Shown piece after piece: positions 54,282 to 64,000 of a stretch of DNA of 64,000 nucleotides (positions are counted from its first letter, which is position 1; each line of letters starts with the position of its first letter). The notes beneath the pieces were generated by a model, which did no database searches, was not told the origin of the DNA, and saw only the letters and a program-made list of their open reading frames with translations. The stretch spans positions 2,666,001-2,730,000 of the forward strand of contig NC_087077.1 of NCBI RefSeq assembly GCF_026151205.1. The letters are read 5' to 3'. The DNA comes from Bolinopsis microptera. Its lineage: Eukaryota > Ctenophora > Tentaculata > Lobata > Bolinopsidae. The position numbers were made by a program, and so were the translations under genes.

Positions 54282-57200
54282 TCAAGATACATTGATTCCT
54301 CGGTATTTAGCAATCAATGGGTTATTAGACATGAAATATGCATATGAATCATGCTCACATGTATTTATTTTTGACATCAAGGTTTCGCTGAGATCCCAGA
54401 AGTGACCCTTTGACGATGCTCCACTCGCTATCAGTTCATTTTTATAACATTGAAGTCGAGCTTTGAATGCGTCTACTGAACTGGCTTCTTTAACCGAACT
54501 TGGTACTTTGTTCCAGTAATTGGCAACCCGGTTACTGAGGACCTGATTTCCTCTTTTATCTTTTAGGATCTTGGTACCACTACGTGATATCCTGAAAAGA
54601 TCTTGTCCATAGTCCACTTTACTCGTCGTTATTTTAAAGGTTTCAATAAGATCACCCCTCATACGGCGCTCCAGTAGTGTTGTTAACTGGAGGATTCTCA
54701 GTCTCTCGTCGTATGGTAGGATACCAATCCCGTCGATTATTCGTGTAAATTCTCTTTGAACATCTTCTATCTTCTTAATAGTCCTCCAGTTTCCGTGCTC
54801 TGCTGGTAGATTCCACACTTGCACAGCGTATTCGATGTGAGGTCGAACTAGAGTTCGGTAGACATTTAGCATAACAAATTTGTTACGGCAGATCAAGCTT
54901 CGTTTGATCCAGCCTATAACAGACTTTGCTTTTTTCACGGACTTATCTATATGGTCACTCCAGTCCAGGTTTCTGGTAGTTAGAACTCCAAGATCCTTTT
55001 CTGACTTCACTTGGGGGAGGCATTCCCCATTCATGAAGTACTCATGCATTGGATTGTTACGCCCAATATGTAGAACCTTACACTTGCCATCCTTCACATT
55101 GAATCTTAGGAGCCATTCCTTCTCCCACGCATTGAGTTTCAGTATATCATCTTGTGCAACACTGTGCTTAGCTGTGCTCGTTACTAGCTTAAGATCGTCA
55201 GCAAAGAGTGATACGAAGCTCTCAATTCCATCAGGGAGATCATTTATGAAGAGCAGGAAGAGCAGGGGGCCCAGCACGGTTCCTTGAGGGACCCCGGATG
55301 TTACAGCAAAGACTCTAGAAAATGATGATCCAACCCTGACGCGAAATGTTCTTCCTGTTAGAAAGTCTTCCACGACTGCAAGGGTGTTGCCAGATATTCC
55401 AAAGGATTGCAATTTTCTCAGCAATCGTTTGTGTGGTACAGAATCGAAAGCCTTCTGAAAATCGAGATACAGTATATCAGCTGACCCGTCCTTCTCTAGT
55501 ATCTCACTGACAATGTCCATACATTCCAGGAGGTTCGAGACGCAGGATCTTTTTGGTAGGAAACCGTGTTGTTCATTCACAATCATGGGGGATACGTGAG
55601 CTAGAATATGGTTTCTTAAAAACCTCTCAAAGATCTTGGAAAGAACACACGTTAGGCTAATAGGGCGATAGTTGCTGGCTTGGGATTTATCCCCCTTTTT
55701 ATGCAATGCAGTGACATTTGCTTGCTTCCAGATTTCGGGAATCTTTCCGTCGTTGTAGCATTTTTGGAACAGTGCTGTGACTGAATCAGCAAACTGTTTG
55801 TTTTCGGCTAGTGTTTTCAAAAGCTTGGGGTGTATATCATCAGGTCCAACGGATTTCCAGATGTTAACTTTACGAAGTTGATCTTGAACTTCACTTGTAT
55901 TGAATTTCAGGTCAGGAATCGTCTCCTTTGCGCTGTCTCCGGGTAGTGGGTCAGGTATTGAGGCCTGATCCTCCTTTACAAACGTGCTCTCAAAGAAAAT
56001 CCCAAGTTGGTTAGCCATATCATGTGCTGAGTGGAGTTCATCCCCACTAGCATCTCTGATTCCAGATATTGCAGCCTTAATCTTGCGCTTGGAGTTCATA
56101 TAGCTGTAGAAAGCTTTTGGATTTATTTTTAGCTGGGCTGCTGCTTTATTCTCATAGCATATCATGAGCTGCTGTTGCTTCTTCTCGTAAGCACCCTGCT
56201 GATGTAGTGCATGATTCAGGTTTTTTGATGTCGGGTCGCTTTCAAAAATAGACCACAGTTTTTCTTTTAGCTTCCGTGCCTTGATTTGACATGGTTTGTC
56301 CCAGACCGATCGTGATTTTATTGTACCTGCACGATTTATCCTCAATTTGACGACTGGAACAGCTTCAGCAATGGTGTTGGCATTGGCCTGAATCAGATTC
56401 CAGTGCTCTTCAATAGTCAAGTCATGATTAGCACTCCATTGCAGCGGCCCTGCTGTATCAATGATTAGGTCTTTGTTTGCTTTTGACCAATTCTTCTTCT
56501 GTTGAGTCACATATTCATCATGGTTAGCAATTGACCACTTACTGATAATTCCCACATGGTCTGATTTTCCCAGCGGTGCGGTTATTTGAACTTCCTGAAA
56601 TATGGCGGGGTCTGAAGTCATAACATTGTCAAGAGTTGACGATTGCACTGTTGTTAAAACCTTCCTTCTGCGAGTTTTAACATCGTCTCCGATAACCCAA
56701 CTGAGATCATGTTTTGCGAAAAAGTCAAGATAACACTGTTGAATCAGGAATTTTTGATTAATTGTATTATTCGGACATTTAACTACACCTAAATCCCACA
56801 CAACATCAGGAAGATTGAAATCTCCCATCATGATCAGTTCGGTATTAGGGGCTAGATTTTCAATCGCTACGGACAGATTAGATAACATAGATTGACACTT
56901 ATCGATTGTTAATGAAGGGGATCGGTATATAACAAATAACGCAATATCAATACAATCAGAATTTAGCATGACACATATGCAATCAGGTACATTTATTGTT
57001 ACATTGTGAGATTGGATAGAATCATGCACATATATACAAGAACCACCACCTTTCCCCGTTAATCGATCTACTCTATACAGCCTAAAGTTCGCTAATGCTA
57101 CCTCTGCATCATACACATCTGCACTGAACATTGTTTCTGTAATTCCCAAAACCTTGCAGTCGCTGGATTCGGCTACAATTTGCAGTTCACTGATTTTATT

Positions 57201-57346
57201 CTTCAAGTCATTTGCATTTGAATAAAAAACTTTCAGAAAATGACTAGCATTGTTTCTTAGTTTAGAGTTATAACTAGAGACAGCTAACCGGTCGCAACGT
57301 TGTCGGAGTTTTCCGATTCCGTACCACCTGTCAATAGTCCCTTGAA
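54282..57346 (-). CDS. LINE ORF2: apurinic-like endonuclease and reverse transcriptase
   Basis: Codes for the enzyme that nicks target DNA and copies the LINE RNA. The endonuclease comes first: VFYSNANDLKNKISEL, ITET with the catalytic Glu, GGGSCIYV, MGDFNLPDVVWD and the SDH end. The reverse transcriptase follows: NYRPISLTCVLSKIFER, LYLDFQKAFDSVPH, SGVPQGTVLGPLLFLLFIND and the catalytic SLFADDLKL. A C-terminal zone has RTLVRPHIEYAVQVWNL and a VANYWNKVPSSV end. No stop interrupts about 1,000 codons. The frame is open from 57346 but has no ATG until inside the endonuclease (ITETMF), and its first about 60 bases overlap ORF1 in another frame, so translation probably depends on reinitiation or frameshifting at the ORF1 stop, or on a non-AUG start. 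Confidence 0.92.
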
Positions 57347-58363
57347 ATCACTGTTCTTCGTCCGCTCCCGTCTTCTTTGCCGCGCCTCGTAGTTCGCTCT
57401 TCTTTCAGCCTGGGATAAGTCTGGATTTATCCAGTAGTCCTCACCATCCTTGAAAACCTTGCAGCCATTTCCGTACTTGTGCTTGCTACGGGCAAGATCT
57501 GGTGTCGCAAGCACAACAACAAGGGGTCGTGGCTTTGTTCTTTCCTTATTAGAGCCAGACCCGAGAGGGGGACCAGCTCTGTAGCAGCGTTCTATCTGGT
57601 CGATTGTGACATCTAGAACCATGGCAGCTATAAGCTTGTCGGCTGCGATCCTGTCCTTTATCTCTGTTAGTGAGCTCTCGGGAACAGTAGTGATCACGAC
57701 GTTCCTGATACCCTTCTCTTTGTCGAACACATCAGCTTCCTGTCGAGCTGTGGTCTGAGATACAATCTCAGACTGGCTTTCCTTAAGCGCAGAGGCTAAA
57801 CTGTTCTCGAAACATTTCTTCGTCTCGCGGCCAATAATACTTTCTGTATTCTTCACAACGTCAGCAAATGTTTTTGTCATTTTGTCTGTTTTGACTATCG
57901 TGGAGACAGTTTCGGTCATAATCTCTTTCAGGTGATCTTTAACGGCCTGCTTCACTTCTTTCTTCATATCTATACCTGATACATCGAGATCTTGCTTCCA
58001 GTTTTCCAAAACAGTCTTGACTTCACCAACAACGTCACTATAGGTCCCAATTAGCGTGTCTGCTCGGGCATTCAAGCTTTCGTTTTCCGTTTGTAACTCT
58101 CTGATTTTGAGCTGAAAATCCTTGATCTCAGCCGATACTCGCACATTCTCCTTTACAATGTAAGTGTATGATGTAGCACCCTTATCAGTGATAACAGGCA
58201 GAATGCTTGTCTTCATGAGGTTGAAAATCTTCAGCTTTGAATTATCAAACGCCTTTTGACTGTCTTCCTTCGATCTGTTGCTTTTATTTATAGTCGGGAA
58301 ACTATCCAATATATCGACAATTTCATTGTAGGCCGTCTTCGCCTTGGCTATATGGTCGGGCAT
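57284..58363 (-). CDS. LINE ORF1: coiled-coil RNA-binding-like protein
   Basis: An open frame of 359 aa ending at TAG 57286-57284. Residues about 80-105 have a heptad-like coiled coil (IKDFQLKIRELQTENESL), followed by a helical charged middle. The C-terminal part reads VVITTVPESSLTEIKDRIAA, then IERCYRAGPP and RPLVVVLATPDLARSKHKYG, the layout of the RRM-like and C-terminal domain of L1/CR1-type ORF1 proteins that coat the element RNA. The tail is basic. Start at the ATG 58363. Confidence 0.85.
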   Translation of the reverse strand: MPDHIAKAKTAYNEIVDILDSFPTINKSNRSKEDSQKAFDNSKLKIFNLMKTSILPVITDKGATSYTYIVKENVRVSAEIKDFQLKIRELQTENESLNARADTLIGTYSDVVGEVKTVLENWKQDLDVSGIDMKKEVKQAVKDHLKEIMTETVSTIVKTDKMTKTFADVVKNTESIIGRETKKCFENSLASALKESQSEIVSQTTARQEADVFDKEKGIRNVVITTVPESSLTEIKDRIAADKLIAAMVLDVTIDQIERCYRAGPPLGSGSNKERTKPRPLVVVLATPDLARSKHKYGNGCKVFKDGEDYWINPDLSQAERRANYEARQRRRERTKNSDFKGLLTGGTESENSDNVATG

Positions 58364-58450
58364 CAAGTTACAAGTACAAGGGGTGCAGTACTGTTAGTGT
58401 TAAAACGAAGAGAGAGAAATTTGACGCAAAACAAAAACAGATTTTCAGAA

Positions 58451-58875
58451 TGAGAGATACGCGCGTATTTTGAGAAATTTTACCATCAAAGAATTTAAGC
58501 GCCAAATTTTGCCTATTTCACGTATTTCTTAGAATTTTTGAATACGGCGTATTTACAGGCGATTTTTTGACGTATTTACCATCGATGTTTTGGACATTAC
58601 CAGTAATTTATGTTTGAAATTACTTGAACTTGAAGTTAAACATAAAATGTAAACTAAGGAAATTTGTGGAATGGAGTTCATTTAACAATAACCATAATCT
58701 ACATGTATCGTTTGTATATTATGTAGATAATTTCAAAGTCAACATAATTAAGGGGAGAAGGCAACCCTGAGGGGCACAATGATAAGTATTCCTGACAAGA
58801 TAGTGGAGGTAACTTAGTTATCAGAGTCTAATATCAAAGTAAGTACCAAGTTACCGTTACCTAGTAACCAAGTTA
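58451..58875. other. AT-rich non-coding stretch
   Basis: No gene. Some ACGTATTT-type short repeats are visible between 58460 and 58580. Confidence 0.45.
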
Positions 58876-58889
58876 CCGAAAGTTTTGCT

Positions 58890-59155
58890 TCCGCACTGCT
58901 AGGACAGTTCACTGCACTACTAGGATATTTCACTGCACTGCTAGGATAGTTCACTGCACTGCTAGGACAGTTCACTGCCCTGCTAGGAAAGTTCACTGCA
59001 CTGCTAGGACAGTTCACTGCACTGCTAGAACAGTTCACTGCCCTGCTAGGACAGTTCACTGCACTGCTAGGACAGTTCACTGCACTGCTAGGACAGTTCA
59101 CTGCACTGCTAGGACAGTTCACTGCACTGCTAGGACAGTTCACTGCACTGCTAGG
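58890..59155. repeat. 21-bp minisatellite, about 12 units
   Basis: Unit TTCACTGCACTGCTAGGACA plus one base. It gives a spurious minus-strand frame with a seven-residue repeat (NCPSSAV). Confidence 0.9.
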
Positions 59156-59529
59156 ACTCTTGCTTCAGGGTTCAGGCCCAACTGGGTTTTCTAAATACTC
59201 ATAATAGCTCACTCATTTAACTGTAAATTCGTATAAATTGGATTGTTTTTTGTGCCGATATGATATGATTTTTGAGCTCCTGGGCCTGGTTTTGAAAATA
59301 GGGGTCGTTCACATATTACGTAATCAGCCGACGAGGAGGGGTAGAGAGATCGCATGTTTGTACAAAGCTGCTTAACGGTGGACATGTCTGATTCCATTCG
59401 AATTAAAATGTATACATAGTTGAAGAAGTATTGAAATATAAATCTACTGTCGAAATTTACGTCGTGCACTTTCTTTTAAAAATCAGAACTCAGAACTCAG
59501 AGGAAACATTTTTAAATGAGTACTGCGAC

Positions 59530-59630
59530 TTATTAAATTATTGCTACAGATCCGTAAATTATTGCTACAGATCCGTAAATTACTGCTACAAATCCGTAAA
59601 TTATTGCAACAAATCCGTAAATTATTGCTG
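59530..59630. repeat. 21-bp tandem repeat, about five units
   Basis: Units of TAAATTATTGCTACAGATCC with A/C changes. The surrounding 59160-59788 shows no gene. Confidence 0.85.
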
Positions 59631-59788
59631 CAATGTTTTGGCATTGCTCTGTACAAATAATCATTAAGTTGCATAACAACATATTATGTATAACAACGTA
59701 GTCTATCTGAACTCACACAAAAAAAACCCAAAGCAATCGTGATTGTCCGAACAAATAAGTCTTTCAGTTTGAAGTTTGTCCGTAAAGT

Positions 59789-59880
59789 TCAAATATCCTC
59801 CAAAGCTTGCTCAGAGTCTCTTCCACTTATATCTTCGATGGTATTGTGCATACTGTTCCACCTACTGCTTACCCATTTAG
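59789..59880 (-). pseudogene. stranded original 3' end of the GPCR gene at 62946
   Basis: On the minus strand, if the MULE and one copy of its target site (TAGATAAC) are removed, the GPCR frame passes from the target site straight into this segment. It stays open for 27 more codons (TKWVSSRW, then NSMHNTIEDISGRD, then SEQALEDI) before TGA at 59791-59789. This is what the C-terminal tail looked like before the insertion. It is now cut off from the receptor by 2.1 kb. Confidence 0.75.
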
Positions 59881-62023
59881 TAGATAACCACTGGGAGACT
59901 TTGGGGCCGAAAACTGATCCGGCCCCCAAAGAGGAGTCAGATCACGTCACCAATTAGTGACGTATAATTAGTGATGTGATCCATCTGTAGAATTTAATTG
60001 GCCCAGAAATAGGCTAGATACTGGGTAGAGTTCACATGTCAATTCTGTACAACATAGCTGTTCATTAAGAAGTAAACATGATCTGACTGCTCGACTCGTA
60101 GAGTCTGGCAGCCATAACCACTGGGAGACTTTGGGGCCGAAAACTGATCCGGCCCCCAAAGAGGAGTCAGATCACGTCACCAATTAGTGACGTATAATTA
60201 GTGATGTGATCCATCTGTAGAATTTAATTGGCCCAGAAATAGGCTAGATACTGGGTAGAGTTCACATGTCAATTCTGTACAACATAGCTGTTCATTAAGA
60301 AGTAAACATGATCTGACTGCTCGACTCGTAGATCACATAAGGGACGGGAGCTCTTGCTAAAGGGGGGTTCTCGTATCAAGGGATGTGAGACGTACGTGTC
60401 AAAGGCTTGCAAGGGGAGTGAGCCGATCTAGTGTTCTAGGTATAAATATTGGGTGATAGAAGGTAGTAGTATCGCATTTAATTCTATCAACAGTCATGCC
60501 TACCTTCTCCAAGTTCCTCAACGGTTTCAGAGGATGTAAACAGGTGCTTGATTCTGACGGATATATCTACAGCCGCAAGAAAAATGATGACACCGTCCTC
60601 TCCTCTGCTTGGCGTTGCCAGAAGAACAAATCCCTTAAATGTCCTGCCAAGTGCTATCTCGCTCTCACAGACAACAATCTTTCCCTTGGAAGTAAACCAC
60701 ACAACCACGATTCAGATCTGGCTACCCCACAGAGACTCGAACTCCTTACAACGCTCAAGAGGAAGGCTGCAGAACAACCCCTGTCGGCGACTCAGAACCT
60801 GATATCAGAAGTCCTTGCTGATGCTTCAACAGAAGTAAACCAGACGCTACCTAATATGGAATCCCTTGGAAAAGTCGTCCAACGAGCCAGAGCTTCTGCC
60901 TCCGGATCTGCCCAACATACCGAGTCGAAGACTTCTCTTGAATTCGTTCTTCCTCCCAGCTGCACATCTACGAGAAGAGACGAACCATTTATCCTCTTTG
61001 ATGGGAAGACTGACCGAGATGTGAGAATCATAGCCTTCGCCACCAACAGGAACCTTCACACCCTCGCAGAATACAACAATTGGATTGCTGACGGGACATT
61101 TTATGTCGCTCCGAAGATATTTCCCCAAAGTTACACCATACATTCGGTGATAGAAAACAAATGTCTACCATTAGTTTATATTTTGACTGGTGATAAGAAA
61201 GGAGACACCTATAGTTATGTTTTGAGTGTGATTAAGTATTTCTTTGACCAGAATTGTCCAACTGACACTGGTACTGTTCTTATAGATTTTGAGAAAGCTG
61301 TCAGTCTGTTCAGAAGAACATCAGCAAAAAATTTAAAGTTTGATATTTTAAGGATAAGATTTTTGCGAGAGCCGCAAGGCTGGTTGCTTTTTTAGCTTTT
61401 GTCCCAATAGCTGATGTTGAGGAGGCTTTCTTTGAAATAACTTTCTACATCCAATCTAACTATCCTGACATGGTGGAGGGGTTTCAACATGAGGTTTCAA
61501 AACCCGAGTGAATCGCCCAAAGCCCTCTGTTCAAAAATATTTTCGTGCTATCAAGGAGCAACAGGTTGTTACAGATTACCATCTGGATCGGCTTGCTGTT
61601 GGAAAGACTCCTTCCAAAAAGAAGAGGATTTCCAGCAGTATTCTGTACGACCTTTGTTCCTTCTACACGACATACCCAACAAAGATTGAGTACTTGTTCG
61701 CTGTTGCGAAATACTTTGGTAATAATATTGAGTAATTTGTTGTATTCTGAAGTATTATATTATTAATCGATTTAACATTTTATAACCAGCCAATACATTG
61801 TCTCAATTTAAAACATGTTCACTTCTTAATTTGTAGCTTCTGTGTGCAGAGTTGTCATATGAACTTTACCCCAGATCTAGCCCATTTCTAGGTCAATTAT
61901 ATTCAATCCATGGATCACATCACTAATTATACGCCACAAGCTTCAAGCTTGCATGTTAATTACTTGATGACGTATATGGTGGATCATATCACTTCGGCCC
62001 CAAAGTCTGGCAGCCTAGATAAC
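59881..62023 (+). mobile_element. MULE (Mutator-like) DNA transposon, 2.1 kb, with long inverted repeats
   Basis: The element occupies 59889-62015, with the target duplication TAGATAAC on both sides (59881-59888 and 62016-62023). The left end (CTGGGAGACTTTGGGGCCGA) and the right end are inverted copies over roughly 200 bp, sharing GACTTTGGGGCCGAA, a GTATAATTAGTGATGTGATC segment and a GGCTAGAT segment. The left repeat is present twice in tandem (59890-60110 and 60120-60332, period 230 bp). The middle carries a damaged transposase gene. It has inserted into the last codons of the GPCR gene on its right. Confidence 0.88.
60496..61735 (+). pseudogene. MULE transposase with FLYWCH-type finger, broken
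   Basis: From the ATG at 60496: an N-terminal FLYWCH-like finger (GFRGCKQVLDSDGYIYSRKK, then WRCQKN, CPAKC, then H.H in KPHNHDSD) for DNA binding. It is followed by the MULE catalytic domain (NWIADGTFYVAPKIF, YTIHSVIENKCLPLVYIL, then GTVLIDFEKA), with the first two acidic residues in DGTF and DFE. After DFEKA, the conserved Cys/His and Glu region is missing, and the frame shifts near 61330. The following KIFARAARLVAFLAFVPIAD and VEEAFFEITF are the later part of the domain in another frame, and a further fragment (61508-61735) is in a third. So there is an internal deletion plus frameshifts, and no working enzyme. Confidence 0.85.
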
Positions 62024-62946
62024 GAGATCTTCTGTTTGATTTGATCATTGTACCGAGGCATCCGAATCAGGTATAAGCACGGGTTGAGTGCAGCATTCAG
62101 GAATACTGGAAAACAAAGCATCATCAAGTATCCGTACCACTTCGTATCATCAATGAATTGTTTCACTATTTCTGAGTGTAAGTTCTTTAATCTCACATTA
62201 GAAAAGAGCAGTTGCACAATAGTTGGGGTGTTGCACGCCAGAAATATGGCTGTGAAGAGTGCTATTGTAGTGGAAACCTGTCTTGATCTTTTCTCTGCAT
62301 CAATGTTGGAGGTTGGTGCCGCCTTCTTTCTCATCAGAGCCACAATACCAACAATAAAACTTACAAAAACTGCTATTGACGGCACAGCGAACTCTGTGTC
62401 GAAAGTGGTATAGTAAAAATTTGTTGCCCAAGAAGGACTTTTATCCGTGAACGACAATACGCATGCTGATACCAGTTGCAGATATACCGGTTTAACCCAG
62501 CCTTGGGCTAAAAATATTATATCAGTGAAAATTAAGAAAGCAACGTAACCCCCAATAACAAACGCCACTAGCTTAGTTTTGATTCGAATGAATCTGTGTG
62601 GTGAGACAATAGCGATGGTCCTCGTTACACTCAAAACAGCAACCAGGAAAATGGACAGTCTCACCGAAAATAATACTGTCATGAGATAGGTTGAACACAA
62701 TGCGGGGATTCCACAGAGCATAGGCTTCCTGTTGTTCAGAAGAGATGTTAACACAGGGAGAGATGAGATACTGGTAATGATATCTACAACAGCTATTGTG
62801 ATGTAAAGTTTATCTGGGAGGGTTTTCAGTTTGTTTGACCAGAAGAACCGCAAAGCTGATATGTTTCCCGCGAGCGAAACAACAAGAATTATTATCAGAA
62901 GAGCTCCAATTATCTTATCGGCTGTTTCGGACTGCTGCAATACCAT
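61984..62946 (-). CDS. class A GPCR with a transposon-encoded C-terminus
   Basis: A single-exon gene of 320 aa from the ATG at 62946. TM1 has LAGNISALRF with GN, and TM2 has AVVDIITSIS with Asp. The DRY position reads SVTRTIAIVSPHRF (TRT). TM6 has ACNTPTIVQLL, and TM7 has LNAALNPCLYLIRMP, a proper NPxxY. The conserved part ends in a short basic helix (YNDQIKQKISLS), and the last ten residues, RLPDFGAEVI, plus the stop codon lie within the terminal inverted repeat of the neighbouring MULE. The receptor core is intact, so it may still work, but the former tail with its Ser/Thr sites is gone. The 5' side also has a 559-bp hAT-type insertion ending 28 bp from the ATG. Confidence 0.85.
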   Translation of the reverse strand: MVLQQSETADKIIGALLIIILVVSLAGNISALRFFWSNKLKTLPDKLYITIAVVDIITSISSLPVLTSLLNNRKPMLCGIPALCSTYLMTVLFSVRLSIFLVAVLSVTRTIAIVSPHRFIRIKTKLVAFVIGGYVAFLIFTDIIFLAQGWVKPVYLQLVSACVLSFTDKSPSWATNFYYTTFDTEFAVPSIAVFVSFIVGIVALMRKKAAPTSNIDAEKRSRQVSTTIALFTAIFLACNTPTIVQLLFSNVRLKNLHSEIVKQFIDDTKWYGYLMMLCFPVFLNAALNPCLYLIRMPRYNDQIKQKISLSRLPDFGAEVI

Positions 62947-62966
62947 TTCTACTCCTGATATTTGAA

Positions 62967-63541
62967 GTTTTAGGCAGGGATCGACCGGGGACGAAATTTA
63001 GCCGGGGCCGGGGCCGGGACCAAGTTGAATCAGCCGGGGCAGGGATTAACCGGGATTTTGAAATGTTGCCAAGGCCGGGGCCGGGGCCGGGATCGGCTAA
63101 AATATGCCGGGGCCGGGGCTGGGGCCGGGATTTTTTAATCTAATTTTGAACATTTTTGTAAGTTTCCGGAAACTCGTATCAATGTAAGCTAGCTTCAAGG
63201 TCAACCTAGAAGGCAGCTACACAATGTTAAGTATAATTACAATGATGTCAAGTCCTCGTATTTAGATTTTTCACTCGATCTCATGTTACCGAAAATTTTG
63301 TGTTTAATTTAAGTCTAAAAATCAAGATAGATTCTGATAATCTATCGGTTTAAATTGAGGCAGAAAATACGAGAAATCCCGGCAAAAATTGACAAAAAAC
63401 AGCCGGGGCCGGGGCCGGGATTGGTGGCCTCTGGCCGGGGCCGGGACCGGGATTTTTAAAATTATTTTGCCGGGGAAAAAACACAAATCCCGGCCGTATC
63501 CGGGGCCGGGGCCGGGATCCCGGTCGATCACTGGTTTTAGG
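62967..63541. mobile_element. 559-bp non-autonomous hAT element, GC-rich
   Basis: The element occupies 62975-63533. It has a perfect 8-bp target duplication GTTTTAGG (62967-62974 and 63534-63541), and the ends are inverted (CAGGGATCGACCGGG and CAGTGATCGACCGGG). Both ends carry many GCCGGGGCCGGG blocks in opposite orientation, so the transcript could fold strongly. It has no gene; open frames on it are low-complexity. It lies just upstream of the GPCR start at 62946. Confidence 0.88.
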
Positions 63542-64000
63542 TAATTTTGATAAAAAGAATAGTGGATCAGACTTTTAAAAGACGACTCAAATTATTACCA
63601 ACTCAAAGAGGCATTTGGAGTTATGGATAGATTTGGCTATTGAACATAGTTTGAAAAGAAAGTTCGACAATTTTGTGATTGATCGAACAAAAGATTTAAA
63701 TCATATTAGGAAAATATCTCATTCACTTGATAAACATCTTCTGATCGTTTCGGTTTGATTATAATTACTCCATGTTCATAGTTACTTCATGAACTCATGC
63801 ACAACGACTGTGCAAACACAAAATACAACACCACCGTCTGAAATTCTTAAGCTCCAGATAATCTAAATTCAATCCAAACAGCAATAAAACACAAGTGTCT
63901 AGACTCTAGGTTTTATTGATTTAGGAAATTACTCACAACGTAGTGAATTACTGCGATAAAAGTTGAAAAACAAAAATGTTACTGAGTATACTGAACAGTA
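63542..64000. other. non-coding end of the window
   Basis: AT-rich, with no supported gene or repeat. Confidence 0.45.

Larger units (their letters stand above)
54108..58450 (-). mobile_element. near-complete CR1/Jockey-group LINE retrotransposon
   Basis: The element reads on the minus strand: a short 5' region (from about 58450), ORF1 (58363-57284), ORF2 (about 57346 to 54282), then a short 3' UTR ending in TATGTGGCCATAATCC and a (TTA)n tail at about 54112-54125, a typical 3' end for this group. Both ORFs are open, so it could be recent. I found no clear target duplication; the 5' end is uncertain. It separates the sushi exons from whatever lies upstream of them. Confidence 0.88.

Noticed and set aside
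54880-55287. 135-codon plus-strand frame in the LINE
   Set aside because: It is antisense to the reverse transcriptase and shows no domain of its own.
58814-59143. 109-codon minus-strand frame with a seven-residue repeat
   Set aside because: It is the 21-bp minisatellite.
62835-63531. Gly/Pro/Arg-rich frames near the last GPCR
   Set aside because: They are low-complexity translations of the GCCGGG blocks of the hAT element.

Overview
The window is animal nuclear DNA. It is AT-rich, its genes are split by GT-AG introns, and it carries TAF6, DNAJC22, PEX12 and archease, several single-exon class A GPCRs and metazoan-type transposons (CR1-like LINE, hAT, MULE). The GPCR style (DRY and NPxxY replaced in several), the nested genes and the small proteins suggest an early-branching metazoan. 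A placozoan or a cnidarian are both possible, and I cannot decide from sequence alone.

Layout. 1-9.5 kb: mostly non-coding, with a diverged ~1 kb repeated block, several minisatellites and a short hAT-like element whose termini are a G30 and a C13 run. 9.5-10.7 kb: a single-exon GPCR. 11.3-19.3 kb (minus): a ten-exon DNAJC22-like gene whose large second intron holds PEX12 and an F-box/LRR gene on the plus strand, plus the relic of a tandem duplication of their ends. 20.1-43.2 kb (plus): one TAF6 gene of eleven exons whose splice phases all agree (431 aa). Its 11.9 kb intron 6 contains three minus-strand GPCR genes and a 2.4 kb hAT element. Its 6.8 kb intron 10 is almost wholly a 48-bp minisatellite of about 140 units, and that array is an expansion of the TAF6 exon 10/intron 10 boundary itself. 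Every unit repeats the end of the exon plus its 5' splice site.

43.6-50.2 kb: archease, a divergent mitochondrial-type thiolase (HADHB-like) and a large unrecognised protein with two frame breaks. 52.3-53.4 kb (minus): exons of a sushi-like extracellular protein, one with a one-base frame break, and a tRNA-like sequence. 54.1-58.4 kb (minus): a near-complete CR1-like LINE with open ORF1 and ORF2. 59.9-62.0 kb: a MULE transposon with long inverted repeats and a broken transposase, inserted into the last codons of a GPCR gene (62.0-62.9 kb, minus). The GPCR now ends in transposon sequence, and its old 3' end is stranded on the far side. A 559-bp hAT-type element lies 28 bp upstream of the same GPCR.

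The most notable structure is the TAF6 intron-10 array: about 140 copies of a real exon-intron junction inside the gene for a general transcription factor subunit. The very long open frames that run through it on both strands arise because the 48-bp unit is a multiple of three, and they should not be annotated as proteins.
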